A DNA stretch of 64,000 bases, from assembly GCA_035525495.1 (NCBI GenBank), contig DATLED010000029.1:1-64000 (forward strand), given 5' to 3'. The stretch's first letter is position 1, and the number at the start of each line of letters is the position of its first letter. Origin of the DNA: DATLED01 sp035525495 (GTDB lineage Bacteria > Actinomycetota > Acidimicrobiia > Acidimicrobiales > CADCTF01). Positions 49,070-58,826 of the stretch are shown one piece after another. The translations under genes were made by a program, and so were the position numbers. The notes beneath the pieces are model-generated. The model was not told where the DNA came from and did not search any database. It saw only the letters and a program-made list of their open reading frames with translations.

Positions 49070-49969
49070 ATGGCCGACTCCGCTCCTGACACCCGCCGCA
49101 CCGGCACCGACCGCGTCAAGCGGGGTCTCGCCGAGATGCTTCGTGGCGGCGTCATCATGGATGTGGTCGACGCAGAGCAGGCGAAGATCGCCGAGGAGGC
49201 GGGCGCGGTGGCGGTGATGGCATTGGAGCGCGTCCCGGCCGACATCCGACGCGACGGCGGTGTCGCCCGCATGAGCGACCCGGCGCTCATCGAGGGGATC
49301 AAATCGGTCGTCACGATTCCTGTCATGGCCAAGGCCCGCATCGGTCACTTCGCCGAGGCGCAGGTACTCGAGGCGCTCGGCGTCGACTACGTCGACGAGT
49401 CCGAGGTGCTGACGCCCGCCGACGAGCTCCACCACATCGACAAGTGGGCCTTCACCGTCCCCTTCGTCTGCGGCGCCACCAACCTCGGTGAGGCGCTGCG
49501 GCGCATCAGCGAGGGTGCGGCGATGATCCGGTCCAAGGGCGAGGCCGGAACGGGTGACGTCGTGCACGCCGTGCGCCACCTTCGACAGATCCTCGGCGAC
49601 ATCAAGCGCATCGGCCAGGCCGACTCCGCCGAGATCTACGGCTGGGCCAAGAACCTCCAGGCGCCCGTGGGGCTCGTCCAGGAGATCGCCGAGTCCGGCA
49701 AGCTGCCCGTACCCATGTTCTGTGCAGGCGGCATCGCCACCCCGGCGGACGCCGCGCTGGTCATGCAGCTCGGCGCCGAGTCGGTGTTCGTGGGCTCGGG
49801 CATCTTCAAGAGCGAGAACCCGGCCCGCATGGCCCGCGCCGTCGTCGAGGCGACCACGCACTTCCGCGACGCGGCGATCGTGGCCAAGGTGTCGCGGGGG
49901 CTGGGCGACGCCATGCGGGGTCAGGACGCCAACACGGTCGAGACGAAGTTGGCCGACCGCGGGTGGTAG
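49070..49969 (+). CDS. pdxS: Pyridoxal 5'-phosphate synthase subunit PdxS
   Basis: A 299-residue TIM-barrel synthase that builds pyridoxal phosphate from ribose 5-phosphate, glyceraldehyde 3-phosphate and ammonia. The family core GVIMDVVDAEQAKIAEEAGA, the catalytic Lys in IPVMAKARIGHF, EAGTGDVVHAVRH and FCAGGIATPADAALVM are all present and length is standard. The glutaminase pdxT follows after 12 bases. A homododecamer with PdxT is expected. Confidence 0.97.
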   Translation: MADSAPDTRRTGTDRVKRGLAEMLRGGVIMDVVDAEQAKIAEEAGAVAVMALERVPADIRRDGGVARMSDPALIEGIKSVVTIPVMAKARIGHFAEAQVLEALGVDYVDESEVLTPADELHHIDKWAFTVPFVCGATNLGEALRRISEGAAMIRSKGEAGTGDVVHAVRHLRQILGDIKRIGQADSAEIYGWAKNLQAPVGLVQEIAESGKLPVPMFCAGGIATPADAALVMQLGAESVFVGSGIFKSENPARMARAVVEATTHFRDAAIVAKVSRGLGDAMRGQDANTVETKLADRGW

Positions 49970-49981
49970 GGGTGCCCCCAG

Positions 49982-50539
49982 GTGAAGAAGGTCGGGATCC
50001 TCGCCCTGCAGGGCGCGGTCCGGGAGCACGTCCGCGCGGTCGTTGAGCTCGATGCGCATCCGGTCGAGGTCCGCACCCCGGAGGACCTGAGCGGCATCGA
50101 CGCCCTGATCCTCCCCGGCGGCGAGTCGACGACGATGTCGCTGCTGTTGGAGTCGAGCGGGCTGTTCGACCCGATCTCTGCCCGCTTGGCCGAGGGGATG
50201 CCCGCGTTCGGCACCTGCGCCGGCATGATCCTGCTGTCCTCCGACGTCCTCGACGGTCGCCCGGATCAGCGGTACTTCGGAGCCATCGACCTCACGGTGC
50301 GACGCAACGCCTTCGGCCGTCAGGTCGACTCGTTCGAGACGACGCTCGATGTCGATGGCGCGCCGTTCGACGCCGTCTTCATCCGGGCGCCGTTCGTCGA
50401 GTCCGCCGGCGACGGCGTCGAGGTGCTCGCGTCGGTCGACGGCCACCCCGTGCTGTGCCGGTCGGGCAACGTCCTCGTGTCCGCCTTCCACCCCGAGCTG
50501 TCGGATGACCTGCGCATCCACGAGCTGTTCTTGCGGTAG
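49982..50539 (+). CDS. pdxT: Pyridoxal 5'-phosphate synthase glutaminase PdxT
   Basis: A 185-residue class I amidotransferase that provides ammonia to PdxS. The nucleophile is the Cys in FGTCAGMI (near residue 79), with the His-Glu pair in SAFHPELSDD and the PGGEST loop typical of PdxT. The start is GTG 49982, since the KVGILALQG strand must begin the protein. Confidence 0.96.
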   Translation: MKKVGILALQGAVREHVRAVVELDAHPVEVRTPEDLSGIDALILPGGESTTMSLLLESSGLFDPISARLAEGMPAFGTCAGMILLSSDVLDGRPDQRYFGAIDLTVRRNAFGRQVDSFETTLDVDGAPFDAVFIRAPFVESAGDGVEVLASVDGHPVLCRSGNVLVSAFHPELSDDLRIHELFLR

Positions 50540-50562
50540 CGAGAAAGAGAGAAACTGCATCC

Positions 50563-51312
<750 letters not shown>

Positions 51313-51313
51313 C

Positions 51314-51619
51314 TTGAAGTCGAGTCGCCACTGGCCGATCGTCAACTGGCGGGGCGAGGTGGTGGCCCCGTCCTGCAAGCTCCGGCCGTCCGTGCGGCTG
51401 AGCGAGCTGCCGATGGCGGACGTGCCGGCGGACGTGACGTGCCGCCGGTGCCGGAACTCGCAGCGCTACCTCGATGCGGTGGCGGAGATCGAGTCCCGGG
51501 AGGCCGAGCAGGCGGTGGCCCGCGAGCAGCGGGCGACCGCCGCGCTCATCGCCCGCCACCGCGACGAGTACGAGGAGCTGCTGGCCAACGAGGCGGTGAT
51601 CGACGTCCTCGGGGGTTAG
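51314..51619 (+). CDS. Small zinc-ribbon-like protein
   Basis: A 101-residue product starting from a TTG just after the yebC stop. It has a Cys at SCKLRP and a CRRC pair in DVTCRRCRNSQ, then an Ala/Glu/Arg-rich helix that closes at LLANEAVIDVLGG. A single CxxC plus one Cys could bind zinc with partner residues, but no family was recognised. Coding bias is typical of its neighbours; the start and even the gene are less certain than others. Confidence 0.5.
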   Translation: MKSSRHWPIVNWRGEVVAPSCKLRPSVRLSELPMADVPADVTCRRCRNSQRYLDAVAEIESREAEQAVAREQRATAALIARHRDEYEELLANEAVIDVLGG

Positions 51620-51632
51620 CGACCGGTCTCGT

Positions 51633-51689
51633 CGGTTCGCTGCGCAGAGATGCCGCTCCGCTCACGTGCCGGCTGCTCGCCGGCGCTCC
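51633..51689. repeat. Imperfect intergenic repeat, copy B
   Basis: Related to 43656-43708: both open with CGGTTCGCT and share CTCACNTGNCGGCTGCTCGC followed by a GGNGCTCC end. It lies in the gap between the two small zinc-ribbon genes and encodes nothing obvious. Confidence 0.5.
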
Positions 51690-51722
51690 CGACGCCGGCT
51701 GCCGGTCAGGCGGTGCATCCGT

Positions 51723-52040
51723 TCAGCGCCCGAGTTCTGCGCGGAGGTCTTCGATCTCCAGCCGGAAAGCGGCGTTGCGCTCGGCGAGCTCGTTGAGGCC
51801 GACGATCACGCACCCGCTGCGGACGATGGCGGCGTAGACCGCTCCGGCCACGACGTCCGCGTCGGCGAGACCCGCCTCCTCGAGCACGGACGTGATCGCG
51901 GTCATGGCGTCGATGGCCGGTCCGAGCGTGCGCTGCTCGCACGACGCGCACACCATCTCGCCGTTCCATTCACCACCGCCGTCGGCGTCGTCGAAGCGAT
52001 CGCCGCACACGCTGCACAAGAAGACGGGCACGCCCGACAC
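51723..52040 (-). CDS. Small zinc-ribbon protein with two CxxC motifs
   Basis: A 105-residue protein with CSVC and CASC 23 residues apart (LCSVCGDRFDDADGGGEW... MVCASCEQR), a classical four-Cys zinc ribbon, followed by a helical domain ending in a coiled segment (NELAERNAAFRLEIEDLRAEL). The start is GTG 52040. It is divergent from the peroxiredoxin gene, with 36 bases between them. No function is recognised; a DNA- or protein-binding role is plausible. Confidence 0.6.
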   Translation of the reverse strand: MSGVPVFLCSVCGDRFDDADGGGEWNGEMVCASCEQRTLGPAIDAMTAITSVLEEAGLADADVVAGAVYAAIVRSGCVIVGLNELAERNAAFRLEIEDLRAELGR

Positions 52041-52076
52041 GGTACTAAGGAGGTAAGCCGACGTACGCTCCGGTCC

Positions 52077-52553
52077 GTGGCTCCTCCCCGCGTCGGCGTC
52101 GGCGATCTCGCACCGGACTTCACCCTCGAGGGCACCGGCGGCCGCGACTACACCCTGTCCCAGTGCACCGGGCAGCCGGTCGTCCTCGTCTTCTATCCCG
52201 GCGACAACACGCCGGTCTGCACGATGCAGCTCAACACCTACTCGTCGGACATCGCCATGTTCGACGAGCTCGGCGCGCAGGTCCTGGCGATCTCCCCGCA
52301 GTCCGTCGAGAGCCACGAGGCGTTCTCCGGCGTGCACGGGTTCTCCTTCCCGCTGCTCGCCGACACCGAGAAGTCGGTTGCCCGGGCCTACGGCATCCTC
52401 GGTCCGGTCGGGTTCTACAAGCGGTCCGTGTTCGTCATCGATCGCGAGGGCCGCATCCGCTATGCCCACCGGGCCACGGCGGGCCTGACGTTCCGCAAGA
52501 CCGAGGAGCTCCTCGCAGCGGTGAAGGCCGCGCAGGAGGACGCCGCCGTTTGA
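52077..52553 (+). CDS. Peroxiredoxin (BCP/AhpE-like)
   Basis: A 158-residue thiol peroxidase with LAPDFTLEGTGG and the peroxidatic Cys in YPGDNTPVCTMQLN. BCP-type enzymes often have a resolving Cys five residues after (CxxxxC); here that position is Asn, and no other Cys exists in the protein, so it should act as a 1-Cys peroxiredoxin. Mycothiol or another low-molecular thiol would then be the reductant, which fits the presence of mshC. GTG 52077 is the only reasonable start; the AGGAGGT at 52048-52054 is too far to serve it. Confidence 0.85.
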   Translation: MAPPRVGVGDLAPDFTLEGTGGRDYTLSQCTGQPVVLVFYPGDNTPVCTMQLNTYSSDIAMFDELGAQVLAISPQSVESHEAFSGVHGFSFPLLADTEKSVARAYGILGPVGFYKRSVFVIDREGRIRYAHRATAGLTFRKTEELLAAVKAAQEDAAV

Positions 52554-52613
52554 GTCGTCGGCCTCGCGCTGCGGGCCGGTCGAAGGATCCGCCAACCCGT
52601 CCCACCGGTTGGC

Positions 52614-52619
52614 TACAGT
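52614..52619 (+). promoter_or_regulatory. -10 box (TACAGT) before ruvC
   Basis: TACAGT ends seven bases before the GTG at 52627, without a Shine-Dalgarno. This favours GTG 52627 over the upstream TTG at 52609 as the ruvC start. Confidence 0.4.
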
Positions 52620-52626
52620 CGAACGA

Positions 52627-53130
52627 GTGTTCGTCCTCGGCATCGACCCGGGCGTGTCCCGCTGCGGCTACGGCGTCGTCGGGCGAACGAGCGCGGGGCT
52701 GCGGGCCGTCGCCTGTGGGGTCCTGACCACGCCCACCACCGAGCCCTTGCCGCAGCGGCTGGCTTCGCTCAACCACGAGCTCCGGGCGCTCCTCGGCGAA
52801 TACGAGCCGACGGCGGTCGTCGTCGAGCGGGTGTTCTTCCAGACGAACGTTCGCACGGCGATGTCGGTCGGGCAGGCGAGCGGACTGGCCCTCGTGGCTG
52901 CGGCCGACGCCGGGTGCGAGATCGCGCAGTACACGGCCAACGAGGTGAAGCAGGCGGTGACCGGCTACGGCGCCGCCTCGAAGGAGCAGGTGGCGCGGAT
53001 GGTGCAGTCGCTGCTGGCGCTGCCGATGGTGCCCAAGCCCGTCGACGCGGCCGACGCGCTGGCCCTCGCGCTGACCCACTTGGCGGTGCGCCAGGTGCTC
53101 GTGGCCGCCGAGCGGGCGGGTACGTCGTGA
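52627..53130 (+). CDS. ruvC: Holliday junction endonuclease RuvC
   Basis: A 167-residue resolvase of the RNase H fold. Catalytic acids: D7 in LGIDPG, E near 67 in VVVERVF, and the Asp pair in PVDAADALALAL. It cuts four-way junctions during recombination. Its stop overlaps ruvA (GTGA), and ruvA overlaps ruvB (ATGA), so the three are coupled. Start GTG 52627 is chosen from the -10 spacing and the usual RuvC N-terminus. Confidence 0.94.
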   Translation: MFVLGIDPGVSRCGYGVVGRTSAGLRAVACGVLTTPTTEPLPQRLASLNHELRALLGEYEPTAVVVERVFFQTNVRTAMSVGQASGLALVAAADAGCEIAQYTANEVKQAVTGYGAASKEQVARMVQSLLALPMVPKPVDAADALALALTHLAVRQVLVAAERAGTS

Positions 53131-53729
53131 TCGGGTCTCTGCGGGGGATCCTCCTCGACCGCTCGGCCAAGGGCGACGTGCTCGTCGAGGTCGGCGGTGT
53201 GGGCTACCGCGTGCAGGTCCCGACGTCGGCCCACCGCATCCTCGGGGAGCTCGGGTCACCGGTGTTCCTGCACGTCCACACCCACGTGCGGGAGGACGCC
53301 CTCGTCCTCTACGGCTTCTCGAGGGCCGATGAGCGAGTCGCCTTCGAGGCCCTCCTCGGCACCCACGGCATCGGTCCTTCCGTCGCCCTCGCCATCCTGT
53401 CGGTCCACTCGCCTGCAGCCCTCGCCCGGGCGGTCGCGAGCGACGACGTCGACGCCCTCACGCTCGTTCCCGGCATCGGCAAGAAGACGGCCGCCCGCCT
53501 CCTCCTCGAGCTGAAGAGCCGCCTCGACCTGCCCTCCGACACCGACTTCACCGTCGTCACGTCGGCCGCCACCGAAGCGTCGCCCCGCAACGAGGTCCGC
53601 AACGCCCTCGCCGCGCTCGGTTATGGGGTCGAGGAGGTGCGGGAGGCGGTGCGCGCCCTTCCGGAGGAAGGCGTCGTCGAGGACCTGCTGCGCACGGCAC
53701 TTCGGCAGCTGGCAGTCGCGGCCCGATGA
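53127..53729 (+). CDS. ruvA: Holliday junction branch migration protein RuvA
   Basis: A 200-residue junction-binding subunit. An N-terminal OB fold (GSLRGILLDRSAKGDVLVEVGGVGYRV) is followed by two helix-hairpin-helix motifs (LLGTHGIGPSVALAIL and LTLVPGIGKKTAARLL) and a C-terminal three-helix RuvB-binding domain that ends with RTALRQL. The start is GTG 53127, overlapping ruvC. Confidence 0.94.
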   Translation: MIGSLRGILLDRSAKGDVLVEVGGVGYRVQVPTSAHRILGELGSPVFLHVHTHVREDALVLYGFSRADERVAFEALLGTHGIGPSVALAILSVHSPAALARAVASDDVDALTLVPGIGKKTAARLLLELKSRLDLPSDTDFTVVTSAATEASPRNEVRNALAALGYGVEEVREAVRALPEEGVVEDLLRTALRQLAVAAR

Positions 53730-54757
53730 GGGAGGAGCTGCTCGCGGCCGAGCCCGATCCCATCGAGGCGGCCGAGGAGGTGTCGCTCCGTCCCCGCCGC
53801 CTCGACGAGTTCGTCGGCCAGCCCGCGCTCAAGGAGCACCTCGGCATCATGCTGGAGGCGGCGCGCCGGCGCGGCCAGGCGACCGATCACCTCCTGTTCG
53901 CCGGCCCGCCCGGCCTCGGCAAGACGTCGCTGTCCGGCATCGTCGCCGCCGAGATGGGCGTGGGGCTGCGGGTCACGTCCGGCCCGGCCCTCGTGCGCGC
54001 CGGCGACCTCGCCGCCATCCTCAGCGACCTGCAGGAGGGCGATGTCCTCTTCATCGACGAGATCCACCGACTCGGTCGTGCCGTCGAAGAGATCCTCTAT
54101 CCGGCGATGGAGGATTTCGTCCTCGACATCGTCCTCGGCAAGGGCCCCGCCGCCCGTTCCGTCCGTCTTCCCCTCCCGCACTTCACCCTCGTCGGCGCCA
54201 CCACCCGGACGGGACTCATCACCGGCCCGCTGCGCGACCGCTTCGGGTTCGTCGCCCGCCTCGACTACTACGAGACCGGCGACCTCGAGAAGATCATCCT
54301 GCGGTCCTCGCGGATCCTCGACGTCACGTTGTCCGATGCCGGTGCCCACGAGATCGCCGGGCGCTCGCGAGGCACGCCCCGCATCGCCAACCGGTTGTTG
54401 AAGCGCGTGAGGGACTTCGCGGAGGTGCGGGGCGACGGGACGGTCTCGGAGTCGGTGGCGCGTGAGGGCCTGTCGCTGTTCGGCGTCGACGAGCTCGGCC
54501 TCGACAAGGTCGACCGGGCGATCCTCGACGCGGTGTGCCGGCGCTTCGGCGGCGGCCCCGTCGGCCTGTCCACGCTGGCCGTGTCGGTCGGCGAGGAGAC
54601 CGAGACCGTCGAAGATGTCTATGAGCCGTTCCTGCTGCAGCTCGGACTGCTCATGCGCACACCACGGGGGCGCGTCGCCACGCCCGCGGCGTGGCAGCAC
54701 CTCGGCCTCGACGCGCCAGCCGCCCCGCCCGCACCGCCGGCGTTGTTCGAGGGGTAG
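53726..54757 (+). CDS. ruvB: Holliday junction helicase RuvB
   Basis: A 343-residue AAA+ motor. Walker A is GPPGLGKTSL, Walker B LFIDEIHRL, and the sensor/arginine-finger region ATTRTGLITGPLRDRFG is intact. The winged-helix C-terminus is present (LSTLAVSVGEETETVEDVYEPFLLQ). With RuvA it drives branch migration. The ATG at 53726 overlaps ruvA as ATGA. An 84-base gap to queA holds short GC-rich inverted repeats only. Confidence 0.96.
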   Translation: MREELLAAEPDPIEAAEEVSLRPRRLDEFVGQPALKEHLGIMLEAARRRGQATDHLLFAGPPGLGKTSLSGIVAAEMGVGLRVTSGPALVRAGDLAAILSDLQEGDVLFIDEIHRLGRAVEEILYPAMEDFVLDIVLGKGPAARSVRLPLPHFTLVGATTRTGLITGPLRDRFGFVARLDYYETGDLEKIILRSSRILDVTLSDAGAHEIAGRSRGTPRIANRLLKRVRDFAEVRGDGTVSESVAREGLSLFGVDELGLDKVDRAILDAVCRRFGGGPVGLSTLAVSVGEETETVEDVYEPFLLQLGLLMRTPRGRVATPAAWQHLGLDAPAAPPAPPALFEG

Positions 54758-54841
54758 GGCCGGCGCCGTCTCGGCGCCCGGTTCGGGGTTCCGCTCCCGC
54801 GTCGCGGCTGGCGATCCGTTCTGGTCGAGAATGCTCGTGCC

Positions 54842-55921
54842 GTGACCACCCCAGCCATGCACCTCGCCGCCGACGACCCCACTCCCGTCGGCGACGCCGT
54901 CCTGGCCGAGCACTTCGATTACGTGCTCCCACGACGGGCTATTGCCCAAACGCCGGCCGAGCCCCGGACGTCCGCCCGCCTGCTGGTCGCCGTTGACCCA
55001 AAGCTCCCTCCCGACCATGACACCGTCGGTGGATTGCCCCGTCACCTCGGGCCAGGCGACGTCCTCGTCCTCAACGAGACGAAGGTTCTGCCCGCCCGCC
55101 TGGTGCTCCGGAAGGCGACGGGCGGGGCCGCCGAGGTCTTCCTCCTCGAGCAGGTCGATCCGGGCGACCCCGCGCGCTGGGTCGCCCTCGTCCGGCCCGG
55201 GCGGCGGCTTGCCTCGGGGACGATCCTCCTGGCCGATGACGGCACGGCCGTGGTCGAGGTCGGCGACCAGACAGGCGGGGACGGCGAGCGCCACGTCCGC
55301 CTCCTCGTCGACCCCACCACGCACGGGTCGGTCCCGCTGCCCCCCTACATCCACGAGCCGCTGGCCGACCCCGAGCGCTACCAGACGGTCTACGCCCGGA
55401 ACCCCGGCAGCGTCGCCGCCCCCACCGCGGGGCTGCACCTCACGACGGGGCTCCTCGACGAGATCCGCGCCGAGGGGGTCGAGGTCCACACGGTCGACCT
55501 GAAGATCGGCCTCGGCACGTTTCGCCCCATCACCGCCGACCGGGTCGCCGACCACGTGATGCACGAGGAGCGCTACGCCGTTCCCGAGGCCACGCTCGAG
55601 GCCTGTCGCCGGCCGGGGACGCGGGTCGTCGCCGTCGGGACGACGTGCGTCCGGGCGCTCGAGTCCGCCTCCCGCACGGGCGCGCTCGAGGGACGGACGG
55701 ACCTGTTCATCCGGCCTGGCTTCGAGTTCCAGGTCGTCGATGTCCTGTTGACGAACTTCCATCAACCGAGGTCGAGCCTCCTCGTGCTCCTCAGCGCGTT
55801 TGCGGGCCACGACCGCTGGCGCCACCTCTATGGGGAGGCGCTCGCCGAGGGCTACCGGTTCCTCTCCTTCGGCGACGCGATGTTGGTTTCGCGGGCGGGG
55901 CCCGTTTCGCGCCCATGCTGA
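54842..55921 (+). CDS. queA: S-adenosylmethionine:tRNA ribosyltransferase-isomerase (queuosine synthesis)
   Basis: A 359-residue enzyme that converts preQ1-modified tRNA to epoxyqueuosine-tRNA. Family features are YVLPRRAIAQTPAEPR, LVLNETKVLPARL, PTAGLHLTTGLL and FHQPRSSLLVLLSAFAG. The last 7 bases overlap tgt. The adjacent placement of both late queuosine genes is common, but M. tuberculosis lacks them, so this is a point of difference from that syntenic region. Confidence 0.95.
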   Translation: MTTPAMHLAADDPTPVGDAVLAEHFDYVLPRRAIAQTPAEPRTSARLLVAVDPKLPPDHDTVGGLPRHLGPGDVLVLNETKVLPARLVLRKATGGAAEVFLLEQVDPGDPARWVALVRPGRRLASGTILLADDGTAVVEVGDQTGGDGERHVRLLVDPTTHGSVPLPPYIHEPLADPERYQTVYARNPGSVAAPTAGLHLTTGLLDEIRAEGVEVHTVDLKIGLGTFRPITADRVADHVMHEERYAVPEATLEACRRPGTRVVAVGTTCVRALESASRTGALEGRTDLFIRPGFEFQVVDVLLTNFHQPRSSLLVLLSAFAGHDRWRHLYGEALAEGYRFLSFGDAMLVSRAGPVSRPC

Positions 55922-57009
55922 AGCTTGACGTCACCGCCACCGACGGCGCGGCCCGTCGTGGCGTGATCACGACGGCGCGGGGGACCTTCGAGACCCCGTG
56001 CTTCATGCCCGTCGGCACGCGCGCGTCGGTGAAGGCCCTCACCACCGCCGATCTCGAGGAGCTCGGATTCGAGGTGATGCTCTCCAACACCTACCACCTC
56101 ATGCTCCGCCCCGGTGCCGATCTCATCGACCGACACGGCGGCATCCACGGCTTCGCCGCCTGGCCGGGCCACGTGCTCACGGACTCGGGCGGGTTCCAGG
56201 TGTTCAGCCTCGAGCCCGACGTCGACGACGACGGCGCCACGTTCAAGAGCACGTACGACGGCAGCCTCCACCGCATGACGCCGGAGTCGGCGGTGCGGAC
56301 CCAGGAGCTCCTCGGTGCCGACATCCAGATGGTCCTCGACGTGTGCCCGCCGCTGCCGTCGTCGTCGGAGGTCGTCCGCACGGCGGTCGAGCGGACCGCG
56401 TCGTGGGCGGCGCGGGCCAAGGCCGCGCACGGGCGCACGGGCGACCAGTCGCTCTTCGGGATCGTCCAAGGCGGCGTCGATCTGGCCTTGCGTCGCGAGA
56501 GCGCGCAGCGGACGGTCGCCCTCGACTTCGACGGCTACGGGATCGGCGGTCTCAGCGTCGGCGAGTCCCGCGAGGAGATGCTCCCGGCGCTCGACGCCGC
56601 GCTCGACGAGCTCCCTGCGGATCGGGTCCGCTACCTCATGGGCGTCGGCGACCCGATCGGCCTCGTCGAGGGCATCGCCAGGGGAGTGGACCTGTTCGAC
56701 TGCGTGCTGCCGACGCGCATCGCCCGCCACGGCTCGGTCCTGACGTCGGAGGGTCGCCTCCAGATCCGGAACGCGTCCTACGTCGATGACGGCGCCCCAC
56801 TCGATCCAGCATGCGGGTGCGCGGTCTGCGCCCGCTGGTCCCGCGCCTACATCCGCCACCTGCTGCAGGTCGGTGAGCCCACGGCGCTTCGGCTCCTGAC
56901 CTGGCACAACCTCGCGTGGACGCTCGATCTGATCCGGCGGGCGAGGTCCGCGATCGAAGCGGGAACGCTCGACGAGCTGCGGCGCGAGGTTGCCGGCGCC
57001 TGGCGCTGA
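55915..57009 (+). CDS. tgt: tRNA-guanine transglycosylase (queuosine synthesis)
   Basis: A 364-residue TIM-barrel enzyme that exchanges guanine-34 for preQ1. The general-base Asp is in LTDSGGFQVFS, and the nucleophile Asp in DLFDCVLPTRIARHG. Zinc ligands are in CGCAVCARWSRAYIRHL (three Cys, one His). The ATG at 55915 lies within the end of queA. Zinc, length and motifs are all standard for bacterial Tgt. Confidence 0.95.
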   Translation: MLKLDVTATDGAARRGVITTARGTFETPCFMPVGTRASVKALTTADLEELGFEVMLSNTYHLMLRPGADLIDRHGGIHGFAAWPGHVLTDSGGFQVFSLEPDVDDDGATFKSTYDGSLHRMTPESAVRTQELLGADIQMVLDVCPPLPSSSEVVRTAVERTASWAARAKAAHGRTGDQSLFGIVQGGVDLALRRESAQRTVALDFDGYGIGGLSVGESREEMLPALDAALDELPADRVRYLMGVGDPIGLVEGIARGVDLFDCVLPTRIARHGSVLTSEGRLQIRNASYVDDGAPLDPACGCAVCARWSRAYIRHLLQVGEPTALRLLTWHNLAWTLDLIRRARSAIEAGTLDELRREVAGAWR

Positions 57010-57057
57010 GGGTGGGACCGCGTGCATGACCCTCGCCGCTAAGGTCTCCGACCGGCC

Positions 57058-57348
57058 ATGAACCAGCTCGGCAGCCTGCTCCCACTCGTCCTCCTGCTCG
57101 GGGTGATGTACTTCGTCCTGATCCGGCCGCAGCAGCAGCGGGTCAGGGCGCAGCGCGTGCTGATCACGTCGCTGTCGACCGGGGACGAGGTCGCGACCAT
57201 CGGCGGCATCCTCGGTCGCATCGTCACCATCGACGAGGAGACGGCCACCATCGAGACGACCCCCGGGACGATCCTGCGCTGCCGCCGGGGCGCCATCGCC
57301 AGCCGCACCGCCATCACCGACGACCTCGAACCCGGGGACGCGGCGTGA
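57058..57348 (+). CDS. yajC: Sec translocon accessory protein YajC
   Basis: A 96-residue protein with one N-terminal helix (LLPLVLLLGVMYFVLIRPQQQR), where FVLIRPQQQR is the YajC signature, and a small cytoplasmic domain (GDEVATIGGILGRIVTIDE). It precedes secD and secF and overlaps secD as GTGA, so the three are coexpressed. Confidence 0.93.
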   Translation: MNQLGSLLPLVLLLGVMYFVLIRPQQQRVRAQRVLITSLSTGDEVATIGGILGRIVTIDEETATIETTPGTILRCRRGAIASRTAITDDLEPGDAA

Positions 57349-58826
57349 TCAAGCGCTTCAGCCTGCCGTTCATCCTCCTGCTCGCCATCGGGTCTTTCGC
57401 CGGCACGATCGTCGCCGGTCACAGGCCCCAGCTCGGCCTCGATCTGCAGGGCGGCGCCTATGTCGTCCTGCAGCCGGACCGGAAGGTCGACAACGGTGTC
57501 CTCAAGCAGTCCGTCGAGATCATCAGGAGCCGAGTCGATGCTCTCGGCGTCGCCGAGCCCGACATCAGCACCCAGGGCCAGTCGATCATCGTCCAGCTCC
57601 CGGGCGTGAAGGACCAGGCCCGCGCCCTCGAGATCGTCGGCCAGACGGCGGAGCTCCGCTTCCGTCCCGTCCTCCAACCCCTGCCCCCCGAGGACGCGAC
57701 GACGACCACGACGACCGCCCCACCCGACGCGACGACGACCGCGCCCGATCCTGCGGCACCGACGACCACGACGACGGCGCCGATCGCGGGCACGACGACC
57801 CGCGAGGAGGATCTCCCCGAGTCCGAGGTCGTCCTTCCGGAGCTGGGTGAGGATCGCAAGACGGCTGTCCGGCGCTACCGCCTCGGGCCGAGCAAGGCCA
57901 CCGGGACGATCGTGAAGACGGCGACCGCGGAGCCGCCGCAGGGACTCACCGGCGATTGGGCCGTGAACGCCAAGCTGACCAGCAAGGGCAACAAGACCTT
58001 CAACGAGATCGCCGCCCTGTGCTTCGCGGGTGGCCCCGAATGCCCCCCGCTCCCTCCGAACCAACACGGGCAGATCGCCATCGTCCTCGACGGCATCGTG
58101 CGGTCCGCGCCCACGGTGCAGGAGTCGAACTTCTCCGGGTCGGTGAACATCAGCGGACAGTTCAGCCAGCGCGAGGCGAAGGACCTCGCCCTCGTCCTGA
58201 AGTTCGGTGCGCTGCCGATCGAGCTGACGCCCCAGAGCACCCAGACCGTGTCGGCGACGCTCGGCAAGGACTCGCTGCGGGCGGGGATCATCGCCGGCCT
58301 GCTCGGGCTCGGCCTCGTGATGATCTACATGATCCTGTACTACCGGGCGCTCGGCGTCGTCGTCGTGATGGGCCTCGCGGTGTCCGGCGCGCTGCTGTGG
58401 TCGTTCGTGTCCTTCCTCGGCGAGAAGACGGGGCTGGCGCTGACGCTTGCGGGCGCCGTCGGCATCATCATCTCGGTGGGCGTCACCGTGGACTCCTACG
58501 TCGTCTACTTCGAGCGTCTCAAGGACGAGATCCGCTCCGGCAAGTCCATCCGCAGCTCGGTGGATCGCGGCTTCAGTCGCGCCTATCGGACGATCTTCGC
58601 CGCCGACGTGTCCTCGCTGATCGGCGCCGCACTCCTGTACTTCCTGACGGTCGGGTCGGTCCGCGGCTTCGCCTTCTTCCTCGGGATCTCGGCGCTGCTC
58701 GACCTCCTCGTCGCCTGGTTCTTCACCAGGCCGATCGTTGCCCTGCTCGGCCGGAACCGGTTCTTCACGGAGGCCCGCTTCTTCGGTGTGGCGCGTGGGT
58801 TGGCCGCGGCGGAGGGAACGGCATGA
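57345..58826 (+). CDS. secD: Protein translocase subunit SecD
   Basis: A 493-residue RND-type membrane protein that uses the proton gradient to pull preproteins out of the SecYEG channel. The N-terminal helix is followed by LGLDLQGGAYVVLQ and the exterior P1 domain; helices 2-6 lie at about residues 305-480 with GVTVDSYVVYFERLKDE. A Thr/Pro/Ala-rich insert (about residues 117-150) interrupts the exterior domain after the first subdomain, unlike E. coli SecD. The start is GTG 57345. Confidence 0.94.
   Translation: MIKRFSLPFILLLAIGSFAGTIVAGHRPQLGLDLQGGAYVVLQPDRKVDNGVLKQSVEIIRSRVDALGVAEPDISTQGQSIIVQLPGVKDQARALEIVGQTAELRFRPVLQPLPPEDATTTTTTAPPDATTTAPDPAAPTTTTTAPIAGTTTREEDLPESEVVLPELGEDRKTAVRRYRLGPSKATGTIVKTATAEPPQGLTGDWAVNAKLTSKGNKTFNEIAALCFAGGPECPPLPPNQHGQIAIVLDGIVRSAPTVQESNFSGSVNISGQFSQREAKDLALVLKFGALPIELTPQSTQTVSATLGKDSLRAGIIAGLLGLGLVMIYMILYYRALGVVVVMGLAVSGALLWSFVSFLGEKTGLALTLAGAVGIIISVGVTVDSYVVYFERLKDEIRSGKSIRSSVDRGFSRAYRTIFAADVSSLIGAALLYFLTVGSVRGFAFFLGISALLDLLVAWFFTRPIVALLGRNRFFTEARFFGVARGLAAAEGTA

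Noticed and set aside
51723..52643. Extension of the small zinc-ribbon protein to about 306 residues
   Set aside because: The extra 200 residues are antisense to the peroxiredoxin gene and carry no motif; GTG 52040 begins the zinc ribbon.
53621..55825. 734-codon minus-strand frame opposite ruvB and queA
   Set aside because: Shadow of two conserved genes with intact motifs.
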